Shown here: positions 1 to 6,800 of the stretch, in pieces
How positions within the stretch are numbered: position 1 is the stretch's first letter
Layout of the letters: every line of letters begins with the position of its first letter
Assembly (NCBI GenBank): GCA_030950965.1
Contig: JAUZQP010000215.1
Coordinates: 1 to 7,007 of the forward strand
Length of the DNA: 7,007 nt
Reading direction: 5' to 3'
Origin: Mariprofundaceae bacterium
Lineage (GTDB): Bacteria > Pseudomonadota > Zetaproteobacteria > Mariprofundales > Mariprofundaceae
Notes under the pieces: model-generated
Seen by the model: the letters and a program-made list of their open reading frames with translations, nothing else
Databases searched by the model: none
Told to the model about the DNA's origin: nothing
Program-made: the position numbers and the translations under genes

Positions 1-1
1 C

Positions 2-334
2 AACCATGCCTTTGTCATTGCCAACAAAGCAGGGCTGAGCCGCGAAGAGCTGGATGACCAAGAACGCCGCGAAATTTTCATCCAAGACCAGCGTGGCGCA
101 CTACAACTGGCGCAGCGCGTGGGCAAAGAGGAGGGCTTGAAGGAAGGCAAAGAGGAGGGGTTGAAAGAAGGTAAAGAGGAGGGGTTGAAAGAAGGCGTAG
201 AGCAAGGTGCATGGTTAGCCTCCCAACGTATTGCCACAAGTTTTCTTGATATACTTGATGACCAAACCATTGCGCAAAAAACAGGTTTAAGCCTTGAAGA
301 TGTACGCACATTGCGCCAGCAACAAGCAATGTGA
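2..334 (+). CDS. Rpn family recombination-promoting nuclease / putative transposase, C-terminal part only
   Basis: This is an open frame entering from the left edge (first full codon at 2) and ending in TGA at 332-334, about 110 residues; the start and the PD-(D/E)XK nuclease core lie outside the window. The visible part begins NHAFVIANKAGLSREELDDQ and continues ERREIFIQDQRGALQLAQ. That 'ANKA-LSREEL-x(n)-R-x-x-x-I--RGA--LA' pattern is the usual C-terminal region of the family often annotated as 'PD-(D/E)XK nuclease family transposase' or Rpn. A Gly-Lys-Glu-Glu-Gly-Leu-Lys-Glu repeat follows, then a short tail (about residues 66-110) that resembles a small helical module with LSLEDVRTLRQ near its end. 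Family knowledge: Rpn proteins are DNA endonucleases linked to RecA-independent recombination, and many have charged G-x-x-E-G repeats here. A GTG at 119 could be taken as a start, but the reading frame and family similarity continue upstream, so it is internal. The family call rests on the C-terminus only. Confidence 0.75.
   Translation, partial: NHAFVIANKAGLSREELDDQERREIFIQDQRGALQLAQRVGKEEGLKEGKEEGLKEGKEEGLKEGVEQGAWLASQRIATSFLDILDDQTIAQKTGLSLEDVRTLRQQQAM
122..193 (+). repeat. Three tandem 24-bp repeats coding for GKEEGLKE
   Basis: Three head-to-tail units lie at 122-145, 146-169 and 170-193, each coding for GKEEGLKE in the frame of the Rpn-like gene. Unit 2 differs from unit 1 at two bases and unit 3 from unit 2 at one base, all synonymous. 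A degenerate fourth unit (GVEQGAWL) follows from 194. The low divergence suggests recent copying, for example by replication slippage. Because the unit is a multiple of three, changes in copy number would keep the frame. Confidence 0.9.
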
Positions 335-415
335 AGATAACACGTTCTTGTTTGTATCATTAGTCATCCACTTGCTGCATTGCAAAACCCCTTAGATGTT
401 AACAATATACGCCTC

Positions 416-1045
416 ATGCAACATCAATTAGTCAATATTCATGGTCCAGTGGGCGAATTAGAAGGGATTTATCAACCAGGTGAAGAGCATCGTCCTGCGG
501 TGGTGGTATGTCATCCACATCCGCAGTATGGTGGAACGATGCGTAATAAAGTGGTCTATTGGATGGCTAGTGCCTTCCACCAACAAGGGTGCAGCGTGCT
601 GCGCTTTAACTTTCGTGGTGTCGAAGGGAGTGCTGGACATTGGGATGATGGTCGCGGCGAAAGCGACGATGCCACCGTCGCGTTGAATTGGCTCGCCGAT
701 ATGCAGCCTGATGCGCCGCTGTGGCTGGCTGGTTTCTCCTTTGGTTGTTATGCAGGTTTGCAGGCAGCGTGCCGCGATGAGCGCGTCCAGCATACGGTCG
801 CTGTCGCACCTGCCGTACAGATGCACGATTATGCCTTTTTCGACCAAGCACAACACCGTCCCCCCTGTACTGTCATTGCAGCCAGCGATGATGAGATTGT
901 ACCCTTTGATGCGCTGCAAACATGGTTGCAAGCGCATAGCTCGACGGTGAATAGCCATGCTATCGCAGGTGCGAGCCATTTTTTTCCGCATCATAAAGAG
1001 GCATTACAAGCGCAGTTGGTCGCAGAGGTAGCGGAGGTTTTATGA
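416..1045 (+). CDS. Alpha/beta hydrolase of the COG2945-like family
   Basis: This 209-residue soluble protein has an alpha/beta-hydrolase fold and no signal peptide. Visible motifs are HPHPQYGGTM (33-42, the usual post-strand motif of this subfamily), FNFRGVEGSAG (64-74), the nucleophile elbow GFSFG with Ser108, an acid within SDDEIVP (probably Asp159), and His188 in GASHFF. The Ser-Asp-His triad therefore appears intact. The substrate is unknown; relatives are generally listed as predicted esterases or hydrolases. The frame is open back to a TTG at 380, but I chose the ATG at 416 because its N-terminus (MQHQLVNIHGPVGELEG) aligns with the usual family start; neither start has a clear Shine-Dalgarno sequence. 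Its stop overlaps the next gene's start (ATGA, 1042-1045), so the two are probably translationally coupled. The fold is very sure, the start moderately so. Confidence 0.88.
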   Translation: MQHQLVNIHGPVGELEGIYQPGEEHRPAVVVCHPHPQYGGTMRNKVVYWMASAFHQQGCSVLRFNFRGVEGSAGHWDDGRGESDDATVALNWLADMQPDAPLWLAGFSFGCYAGLQAACRDERVQHTVAVAPAVQMHDYAFFDQAQHRPPCTVIAASDDEIVPFDALQTWLQAHSSTVNSHAIAGASHFFPHHKEALQAQLVAEVAEVL

Positions 1046-1650
1046 GCGAAATAATTATTGATTTAATGCGCCATGGTGCATTGCATGGCGGACGCAAGTA
1101 TCGCGGCAGCATCGATGACCCGTTAACAGCAGAGGGCGAGGCTGCGATGGATGGTGTGTGGCAACACATGATGGATGATGTCGATGCAGTGCTGACTTCA
1201 CCACTACAGCGTTGCCGTTTAATGAGTGAACGTTGGCAGGCTACGCATGGCGTACCATGTCATGTCGAACCCCGTTTGCATGAAATGCACTATGGTGAGT
1301 GGGAAGGTTTGGACGAAGCGCAAATTACTGCTGCTTATGGTGCTGACCTGTTACAACGCTGGCGCGATAACCCTGCGGGTATGTGCCCTCCAGGCGGCGA
1401 AGCGTTTGATGATTTCCGCCAACGTATTGCTACCTTGGTTGATGACGTGCAGCAGCGAAATATTCATCGTGACCATCGTCATCTGCTGATGGTCGCGCAT
1501 TCAGGAACCGTGCGCATGTTACTGATGCTGTTCACGGGCATGGATGCGGCACATATTCGTCGCTTTGATGTACCCTATGCTTGCTGGAGTCGGATTGCGG
1601 TGCGTCCTAACGGTACTTTTTTGGTATTCCACAACCGGCAAGCAGGTTGA
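1042..1650 (+). CDS. Histidine phosphatase family protein (phosphoglycerate mutase-like)
   Basis: This 202-residue protein belongs to the histidine phosphatase superfamily, whose members move or remove phosphate through a phospho-histidine. The active-site set is visible: LMRHG with Arg10 and His11 (the phosphorylated His), Arg57 in SPLQRC, Glu81 in HEMHYGEWEG, and His153 in VAHSG. PPGGE at 116-120 and GEWEG resemble alpha-ribazole-5'-phosphate phosphatase (CobC) and related small-molecule phosphatases, but there is no cobalamin gene nearby, so I leave the substrate open. The ATG at 1042 overlaps the stop of the upstream hydrolase and has GGAGG at 1033-1037 as ribosome binding site, which fixes the start. 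pgpA begins 4 bp after its stop. The three genes look like one operon. Confidence 0.9.
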   Translation: MSEIIIDLMRHGALHGGRKYRGSIDDPLTAEGEAAMDGVWQHMMDDVDAVLTSPLQRCRLMSERWQATHGVPCHVEPRLHEMHYGEWEGLDEAQITAAYGADLLQRWRDNPAGMCPPGGEAFDDFRQRIATLVDDVQQRNIHRDHRHLLMVAHSGTVRMLLMLFTGMDAAHIRRFDVPYACWSRIAVRPNGTFLVFHNRQAG

Positions 1651-1654
1651 TGCG

Positions 1655-2143
1655 GTGAACGTTAAACCATGGGAACATTATTTTTTATCAGGTTTCGGTA
1701 GTGGTTGGCTGAAGCCTGCCCCTGGCACTTGGGGAACCTTGGCCAGCTTACCTGTATTCGCGCTGTTATTTGGTGCAAGCGGTACGTTATTGATGATGCT
1801 ATGTGCCACGCTGTTGGTGACTCTCTTCGGTTGCTGGTTGTGCGCCCGTGCTTTACCGCAGCTTGTCGATGAAGACCCTGGCTGGATTGTTATTGACGAA
1901 TGGGCGGGTCAATGGTTGACACTAAGCTTGTGCCTCAGCCTTTATGATGCGTTGGCTCTGCCCTTTTCTGTGGCATGGGTGTGGGGGGCTTCCTTCGTGT
2001 TGTTCCGCCTGTTTGATATTCTCAAACCCTTCCCCATTGGTCCATGCGAACACCTCGGTCCGCCATGGTGGTCGATCATAGCCGATGATTTGTTGGCGGG
2101 ACTGATGGCATTTGGCGTGTTTGCTATAGCAGTTTGGATGTAA
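1655..2143 (+). CDS. pgpA: Phosphatidylglycerophosphatase A
   Basis: PgpA is an inner-membrane enzyme that removes phosphate from phosphatidylglycerol phosphate to give phosphatidylglycerol. The 162-residue product has the family landmarks in order: GFGSGWLKPAPGTWGTL (13-29), a hydrophobic segment about 32-60, VIDEWAGQW (79-87) with the conserved Asp-Glu, a second hydrophobic stretch about 88-117, LFRLFDILKPFP (116-127), ADDLLAG (143-149), and a C-terminal hydrophobic helix. These acidic residues are the expected metal-binding/catalytic set. The frame is open upstream to 1544, but that part lies inside the phosphatase gene in another frame. GTG at 1655, preceded by GCAGG at 1642-1646, gives the normal family length and N-terminus. 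The loop between KPFP and ADD (GPCEHLGPPWWSII) seems unlike the glycine-rich loop I recall in most PgpA; this is from memory only. The stop TAA directly abuts the palindromic element. Confidence 0.92.
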   Translation: MNVKPWEHYFLSGFGSGWLKPAPGTWGTLASLPVFALLFGASGTLLMMLCATLLVTLFGCWLCARALPQLVDEDPGWIVIDEWAGQWLTLSLCLSLYDALALPFSVAWVWGASFVLFRLFDILKPFPIGPCEHLGPPWWSIIADDLLAGLMAFGVFAIAVWM

Positions 2144-2302
2144 GGCAACGCGCAATAAATAATCTACCAAAATCGCGCAGGATTTTTGTTCAGCATCAAG
2201 GCGCAAAAAGTGAAGCATAGCTTGACTATGTAAGCTTTTTTGCAACGCCGATGCTGGGCAAAAAGACAAGCAATTTTTGTAGATTATTTATTGCGCGTTG
2301 CC
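2144..2302. repeat. 159-bp near-palindromic element with perfect 24-bp terminal inverted repeats (MITE-like)
   Basis: The left end (2144-2167, starting GGCAACGCGC) and the right end (2279-2302, ending GCGCGTTGCC) are perfect reverse complements over 24 bases. The inner arms also match imperfectly: TTTTTG blocks, CAGCATC at 2191-2197 with GATGCTG at 2250-2256, and CAAAAA blocks. The centre is CATAG-CTTGA-CTATG at 2216-2230, symmetric about 2223. The same trinucleotide TAA flanks both ends (2141-2143 and 2303-2305), consistent with a target duplication, although the left TAA is also the pgpA stop codon. No transposase is coded inside. The size, terminal repeats and flanks fit a miniature inverted-repeat element; a REP-like or purely structural repeat is possible. 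Lying between convergent pgpA and lptF, its transcript would fold into a long hairpin and could act as a bidirectional terminator or an RNase III target (inference). Confidence 0.82.
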
Positions 2303-2306
2303 TAAT

Positions 2307-2355
2307 GCAACGCGCAACAGCTAATCTACCAAACGCTTGGCTTAACCCAGCAACC
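2307..2355. repeat. Degenerate extra copy of the palindrome's left terminal repeat
   Basis: Bases 2306-2330 match the left end of the palindrome (2144-2168) in direct orientation at 21 of 25 positions, including GCAACGCGCAA and TAATCTACC. A weaker match appears to continue through AAACGCTTG and CCCAGCA (about 2331-2351), resembling the inner arm of the element. This is either a decayed, truncated second copy or a product of local duplication. The rest of the gap to the lptF stop (2356-2387) shows nothing I can name. Confidence 0.6.
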
Positions 2356-2387
2356 AAGTGGCTCTTCAGTACCAACAAGTTACAAAC

Positions 2388-3524
2388 TTAGCTTTTCACC
2401 ACCTTTTTGCGACTAAATATGGCTCTTACCCATGCTTGCTCCATCAGGCTGGGGATGCGGTCTTGGCTGGCTCTGCGGAATAGCCATAGCCCTAGGATGA
2501 GAAACGCTGCTTGCCCTAGCCACATGACGTACCAATGGGCATCGCCGTGGGTGACCTGTTGGTGTAGGGCGAGCTGTACGTTGTAGATGAGAATCATTAT
2601 GCCTATACCGAGTAGGTAGGAGGATGCTTTGCTGCTGCGTTTGGCGGTGTGGGATAGTGGTAGCGCGAAGAGGAATAGTACCAGCAGGGTGGTGGGCATG
2701 AGCAAGCGGCGGTGCCATTCGGAGATCATGTCGGGTCTTGCTGTGCCATCTTGAATAGCTGACCACAACGCTGTGCCTTCCATTTCAAACGAACGGATGT
2801 TCCATGTCGGAACTTTGAGCAGCCCTAATGCGCCGAGATCCATGCCTACTTGGTAGCGTTCAAAGGCAATGGATCGCAACTTGTTGGCTTGCCCCTCTAG
2901 GCGCACACCGTTGAACAGGGTAAAGCGCAACACGTCGGCGATGTGCTCCAAGGTGGCCGTTTCTGCCATGTAAACGACGGGCGTGGTGGAGCGCCGATCT
3001 TCTAGCATAAAGCCTTTGAAACGCCCTTCGGCATCTTGCCCTTGGACATAAATGGTGAAATTTTCCAGGTCTTGGTTAAAGCGAAGCGGCTCAAACCCTG
3101 GCGCTGGCTTCATCTTTTGAATCGCCATCAGCAAGCCTTGAAACAGCTTTTGCCCTTGTGGCATCCAGTGCATGGCGGTGACCTCTAACAACACGGCAAG
3201 CACCATCGCGACCACAAATAAAACACGAAATAGACGGAAAAATGAGATCCCAGCAGCACGAAAGGCATCCATTTCGCTACTCTGGTAGAGGCGCAAAATG
3301 ACATGCTGCATGGCAAAGAAAAACGCCATTGGAATCGTGATGATGAGAAAGTAGGGGAGGATGGCAGCCATCATGGATGCCATCACGCCCCATTCCACAC
3401 CTTTATCGGCAAATAGGGCGATAAGCTTAAGTAAGCGTCCCAACAATAATATGCCAATGACCACGGCTAAGGCACCCATGAACGGGGTCAGCCATAGCCG
3501 AAAGATGTAGCGGTCGAGTATCAC
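2388..3524 (-). CDS. lptF: LPS export ABC transporter permease, LptF/LptG family (more LptF-like)
   Basis: This 378-residue inner-membrane permease is of the YjgP/YjgQ family. With LptG and the ATPase LptB it lifts LPS out of the inner membrane and passes it to LptC/LptA. The order is typical: N-terminus MILDRYIFR, membrane helices near 14-35, 50-73 and 97-118, a periplasmic beta-jellyroll domain about 120-265, then three more helices near 272-290, 302-320 and 333-351. The cytoplasmic coupling segment LYQSSEMDAFRAAG (79-92) has the SEM form usual in LptF, which is why I prefer LptF to LptG. The start is GTG at 3522-3524, 8 bp after the gatB stop and without a good Shine-Dalgarno sequence, so translation is probably coupled to gatB. 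No lptG lies downstream in this window: the operon ends at a convergent pgpA. The family is certain; the F/G choice is less so. Confidence 0.88.
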   Translation of the reverse strand: MILDRYIFRLWLTPFMGALAVVIGILLLGRLLKLIALFADKGVEWGVMASMMAAILPYFLIITIPMAFFFAMQHVILRLYQSSEMDAFRAAGISFFRLFRVLFVVAMVLAVLLEVTAMHWMPQGQKLFQGLLMAIQKMKPAPGFEPLRFNQDLENFTIYVQGQDAEGRFKGFMLEDRRSTTPVVYMAETATLEHIADVLRFTLFNGVRLEGQANKLRSIAFERYQVGMDLGALGLLKVPTWNIRSFEMEGTALWSAIQDGTARPDMISEWHRRLLMPTTLLVLFLFALPLSHTAKRSSKASSYLLGIGIMILIYNVQLALHQQVTHGDAHWYVMWLGQAAFLILGLWLFRRASQDRIPSLMEQAWVRAIFSRKKVVKS

Positions 3525-3532
3525 AGTAGAAC

Positions 3533-4963
3533 TCAGCCTGCCAACAACACCTTCAAACGTTCGTTAACCACCGCAGGGTTTGCCTGCCCCTTGGTTGCCT
3601 TCATGACCTGACCGACGAAGAAGCCGAACAGCTTGTCGCGTCCGCCACGGTACTGTTCAACCTGTTGCGGACTGGCTGCTATAATATCGTGAATCAAGGC
3701 ATCAATCGCGCCTGTATCGGAGACCTGCTTCAAGCCTTTTTCTTCGATAATGGCATCGGCAGTTTTGCCGCTTTCAATCATCGCATCAAGTACATCTTTG
3801 GCAATTTTACCCGAGATCGTGCCATCATCAATGCGATTGATCAGTGCTGCTAAGGCAACTGCATTGACCGATGAATGGGCAATGTCCACGCCTTGTTCGT
3901 TCAAGCGACCAAGCAACTCATTTGCCATCCAGTTGGCACAGCGTTTGGGGTCTTGCGGATGGGCAGCAACCAATTGCTCATACCATCCTGACAATTCGCG
4001 CGTCTGTGTCAGCACATCAGCATCGTAAGGCGACAGGCCATATTCGCCTTCAAAACGTTTGCGTAACGCGCCTGGCAGTTCAGGCATGCCAGCACGAATA
4101 GCATCGACTTCTGCCTGCGAAACACGTAACGGTGGCAGGTCAGGTTCGGGGAAGTAACGGTAATCATTCGCCTCTTCTTTGCTGCGCATGGAACGACTTT
4201 CGCCTTTGACTGAATCGTACAAACGGGTCTCTTGCACCACTGTGCCACCGTCTTCGATCAACTCGATTTGACGCATGACTTCGTAGTCAATGGCTTGTTT
4301 GATGAAGCGGAAGGAGTTTAAGTTTTTCAACTCAGCACGGATACCTAACGGTTCACCAGGGTGACGTACGGAGACGTTGGCATCACAACGGAATTGACCT
4401 TTTTCCATATCGCCGCCTGACACGTTAAGGAAACGAATCAACTGGTGCAGTTGCTTTAAATAAGCAATAGCTTCATCGGCACAGCACATATCGGGTTCGG
4501 AAACCACCTCCATCAACGGCACGCCTGAGCGGTTCAGGTCGATGTGGGATACAGCTTCCAGCCCTTCGTGCATGGACTTGCCCGCATCTTCTTCCATGTG
4601 AATCCGCGTCACACCAATGCGCTTTTCACCATCTTTGGTGGGAATATCAATGTATCCGCCATCGACTAACGGCACGGTAAATTGGCTGATTTGGTAGCCT
4701 TTGGGCAGATCAGGATAAAAATAGTTCTTGCGATCAAAGCGAGATTCTAAATTAATATCGGCATTGATTGCCAAGCCCGTAAGAATGGTTTTTTGTACCG
4801 ATTCACCATTCAATACAGGTAGCTGCCCAGGCATGCCCAGGCATACAGGGCAGGTTTGCGTGTTCGGTTCTGCGCCGAATTGTGTCGAGCAACCACAAAA
4901 TGCCTTGGTTTTGCTGTTGATCTGAATATGAACTTCCAGTCCGATGACAACTTCCCAACTCAT
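3533..4963 (-). CDS. gatB: Asp-tRNA(Asn)/Glu-tRNA(Gln) amidotransferase subunit B
   Basis: GatB is the tRNA-binding and kinase subunit of GatCAB. It phosphorylates the side chain of mischarged Glu-tRNA(Gln) or Asp-tRNA(Asn), which is then amidated with ammonia delivered from GatA. The 476-residue length is normal. Visible features are the N-terminus WEVVIGLEVHIQ, the zinc-type cysteine set Cys23, Cys25, Cys38 and Cys41, the KNYFYPDLPKGYQISQ core (79-94), RIHMEEDAGKS (120-130), and the family signature DLNRSGVPLMEVV (142-154). The C-terminal third (roughly 330-476) is the helical YqeY-like tRNA-binding domain. The start ATG overlaps the gatA stop (ATGA at 4960-4963) and has AGGAG at 4971-4975, 7 bases upstream. 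I see no frameshift or missing key residue. Confidence 0.98.
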   Translation of the reverse strand: MSWEVVIGLEVHIQINSKTKAFCGCSTQFGAEPNTQTCPVCLGMPGQLPVLNGESVQKTILTGLAINADINLESRFDRKNYFYPDLPKGYQISQFTVPLVDGGYIDIPTKDGEKRIGVTRIHMEEDAGKSMHEGLEAVSHIDLNRSGVPLMEVVSEPDMCCADEAIAYLKQLHQLIRFLNVSGGDMEKGQFRCDANVSVRHPGEPLGIRAELKNLNSFRFIKQAIDYEVMRQIELIEDGGTVVQETRLYDSVKGESRSMRSKEEANDYRYFPEPDLPPLRVSQAEVDAIRAGMPELPGALRKRFEGEYGLSPYDADVLTQTRELSGWYEQLVAAHPQDPKRCANWMANELLGRLNEQGVDIAHSSVNAVALAALINRIDDGTISGKIAKDVLDAMIESGKTADAIIEEKGLKQVSDTGAIDALIHDIIAASPQQVEQYRGGRDKLFGFFVGQVMKATKGQANPAVVNERLKVLLAG

Positions 4964-6435
4964 GATTTATCTCCTGTGTTGAAGGCTGCGGGGAACTGTT
5001 GATGCCAAGGCGTGGCTGCCTCGTATGCCGCAGCGGCAGACAGTAAGCGATCTTCTTGCCATGCGGGTGCAATCCATTGCAGACCTACAGGCAGCTTTTC
5101 GGCAAAGCCACACGGTTGAGACAAGCCAGGTAGTCCAGCCAGATTCACCGCAATGGTGAATACATCGGACAGATACATGGTGAGCGGATCATCGGTTTTT
5201 TCGCCAATGCGGAAGGCGGGAATCGGGCTGGTGGGGGTCGCAATGAGATCGACTTCGGCAAAGGCACGGTCAAAGTCTTGACGAATTAAAGTGCGAACTT
5301 GCTGCGCCTTGATGTAATAGGCATCGTAATAGCCTGCAGAGAGTGCGAATGCCCCTGTGAGAATACGCCGTTTTACTTCGGCACCAAAGCCTTCGTCACG
5401 GCTGCGCGTGTACATGTCCAGCAGATCCTCAGGGTTATCACAACGGTGACCAAAGCGTACAGCATCGTAGCGCGATAGGTTGGCAGATGCTTCTGACGGT
5501 GCAATCACATAATAGGCCGCGATGGCATACTTGGTATGGGGCAGAGAAATATCGACGATCTCCGCGCCCAGTTCGCGACATTTTTCCAATGCTGCATCAA
5601 CAGACTGGCGCACTTCATCGTGCATGCCATCAATAAAATACTCAGTCGGGCGACCGATCTTTAAGCCTTTCATATCACGGCTATCACATGCGCCCAACCA
5701 ATCTACTACTGGAGCATCGGCAACCGAGGTGGCATCGGCAGGATCATGTCCGCTGATGGCAGCTGTAATCATAGCACTATCGCGCACGGTGCGAGTCATA
5801 GGGCCTGCCTGATCTAACGATGAAGCAAAGGCGATAATACCACGGCGTGAAACACGACCATAGGTGGGTTTCAAGCCTGTAATGCCACACAAAGCGGCGG
5901 GCTGACGAATGGAGCCGCCTGTATCCGTACCCAAAGCCGCAGGGGTCAGAGCCGCTGCTATGGCTGCGGCTGAACCACCAGAAGAACCACCGGGGATGGT
6001 ATCGGTGTTCCACGGATTGCGACAAGCACCAAAAGCAGACGATTCGGTGGATGAGCCCATCGCGAACTCATCCATGTTGGTCTTGCCGACCAACACTGCG
6101 CCTGCTTCTTTCAAGCGTGTGATGACGTGGGCATCGTAAGGAGCATGGTAGTCTTTGAGGATGTTGGAACAGCACTGGGTAGGACCATCGGCTGTGCAAA
6201 AAATATCTTTGACGGCAATCGGCAGCCCTTCCAAAGAACGTGCGCCATGTGCGGCACGGTGGGCATCGGATGCTTGGGCTTGCGCCAGCACATGCGCATC
6301 GTTGCAATCAACAAAAGCATTAAGCTCTGGATTGTGGGCGCGAATGCGGGCTAAATATTGCTCAGCTAAAGCGACGGCAGTGGTTTCACCCGCGTCAAGT
6401 TGCTGTTGTAATTCGGTTAATGAACGAAATGGCAT
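4960..6435 (-). CDS. gatA: Asp-tRNA(Asn)/Glu-tRNA(Gln) amidotransferase subunit A
   Basis: GatA is the glutaminase subunit of GatCAB. It hydrolyses glutamine and channels the ammonia to GatB. The 491-residue product is a full-length amidase-signature enzyme. The Ser-cisSer-Lys triad is visible as Lys76 (in IAVKDIF), Ser151 (in PGGSSGGSAAA) and Ser175 (in DTGGSIRQP). The GTNMDEF-type motif appears as VGKTNMDEFAMGSSTE (116-131), followed by GLKPTYGRVSRRG. The ATG at 6433-6435 starts MPFRSLTEL, 8 bp after the gatC stop, with a GAGGAAG ribosome binding site at 6438-6444 that overlaps that stop. Its own stop overlaps the gatB start. The tight order C-A-B argues for balanced production of the three subunits. 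Confidence 0.98.
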   Translation of the reverse strand: MPFRSLTELQQQLDAGETTAVALAEQYLARIRAHNPELNAFVDCNDAHVLAQAQASDAHRAAHGARSLEGLPIAVKDIFCTADGPTQCCSNILKDYHAPYDAHVITRLKEAGAVLVGKTNMDEFAMGSSTESSAFGACRNPWNTDTIPGGSSGGSAAAIAAALTPAALGTDTGGSIRQPAALCGITGLKPTYGRVSRRGIIAFASSLDQAGPMTRTVRDSAMITAAISGHDPADATSVADAPVVDWLGACDSRDMKGLKIGRPTEYFIDGMHDEVRQSVDAALEKCRELGAEIVDISLPHTKYAIAAYYVIAPSEASANLSRYDAVRFGHRCDNPEDLLDMYTRSRDEGFGAEVKRRILTGAFALSAGYYDAYYIKAQQVRTLIRQDFDRAFAEVDLIATPTSPIPAFRIGEKTDDPLTMYLSDVFTIAVNLAGLPGLSQPCGFAEKLPVGLQWIAPAWQEDRLLSAAAAYEAATPWHQQFPAAFNTGDKS

Positions 6436-6443
6436 GGCTTCCT

Positions 6444-6722
6444 CTACTCGATGACTTTTGGCACAACATAAAGGCCGGATTCAGTTAATGGCGCAGGAGC
6501 TTGTAGGTCATCACGACGATTGCCGTTGGTGACAATATCAGCGCGCAATGGCATAGCAGCATCATGCGGATGCGCAGTGGCAGCCACACCATCGGTGTTG
6601 ACCTCGCCTAACTGCTCCACATAAGCAGCAATATCGCTTAATTGCGGGCCGAGGTCGTTGGCTTCTTCATCGCTCAGTTGTATGCGTGCCAGCATAGCAA
6701 CTTTTTTGACATCAATATCCAC
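6444..6722 (-). CDS. gatC: Asp-tRNA(Asn)/Glu-tRNA(Gln) amidotransferase subunit C
   Basis: GatC is the small subunit that wraps around GatA and GatB and stabilises the complex. The 92-residue product shows the family pattern: KKVAMLARIQLSDEEA near the N-terminus, LSDIAAYVEQLGEVNTDGV in the middle, then a proline/charged linker and the C-terminal GLYVVPKVIE. The frame stays open to a TTG at 6824, but the extra 34 residues are unlike GatC. I chose GTG at 6720-6722 because it gives the usual length (about 95) and has a perfect AGGAGG 6 bases upstream. The stop is TAG at 6444-6446. It is the first gene of the gatC-gatA-gatB-lptF operon. Confidence 0.95.
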   Translation of the reverse strand: MDIDVKKVAMLARIQLSDEEANDLGPQLSDIAAYVEQLGEVNTDGVAATAHPHDAAMPLRADIVTNGNRRDDLQAPAPLTESGLYVVPKVIE

Positions 6723-6728
6723 AGGCAG

Positions 6729-6734
6729 CCTCCT
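6729..6734 (-). promoter_or_regulatory. Shine-Dalgarno site that sets the gatC GTG start
   Basis: The minus strand reads AGGAGG here, a full match to the anti-Shine-Dalgarno core, with a 6-base spacer to the GTG at 6722. It decides against the longer frame starting at 6824. Confidence 0.9.
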
Positions 6735-6772
6735 AAAATCATAACAGTTTTGTGTGTAAAACAGGGGCGCGA

Positions 6773-6800
6773 AGCATAAGATGCTCACCGAGAATGGCAA
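6773..6800 (-). promoter_or_regulatory. Candidate sigma70-type promoter of the gat operon
   Basis: On the minus strand, TTGCCA (6795-6800) and TATGCT (6773-6778) are separated by 16 bases, each matching the -35 and -10 consensus at four of six positions. Transcription would begin near 6766, giving a leader of about 44 bases that contains the AGGAGG site. The match is weak; a second -10-like TATGAT lies closer to the gene but lacks a suitable -35. Confidence 0.25.

Noticed and set aside
380..415. TTG start at 380 and a TTGCAA/AATATA promoter-like pair before the hydrolase
   Set aside because: The TTG has no ribosome binding site and adds residues outside the family pattern. The promoter pair would start transcription on the ATG itself and is too weak to report.
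458..994. Minus-strand open frame of 178 codons opposite the alpha/beta hydrolase
   Set aside because: It is a shadow of the plus-strand gene, which has a full set of catalytic motifs; the antisense product resembles nothing.
1922..2269. Minus-strand open frame of 115 codons crossing the palindrome into pgpA
   Set aside because: It starts at TTG without a ribosome binding site, half of it is antisense to pgpA and the rest is repeat sequence; no family is recognisable.
2144..2302. Palindrome as an integron attC site
   Set aside because: The ends read GGCAAC and GTTGCC rather than the RYYYAAC/GTTRRRY core sites, the symmetry is too perfect, and no integrase or cassette array is visible.
2334..2360. 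CGCTTGG/CCAAGTG hairpin as the lptF or pgpA terminator
   Set aside because: The stem is short with one G-U pair and a 13-base loop and has no T-tract on either strand; the large palindrome next to it is a better candidate.
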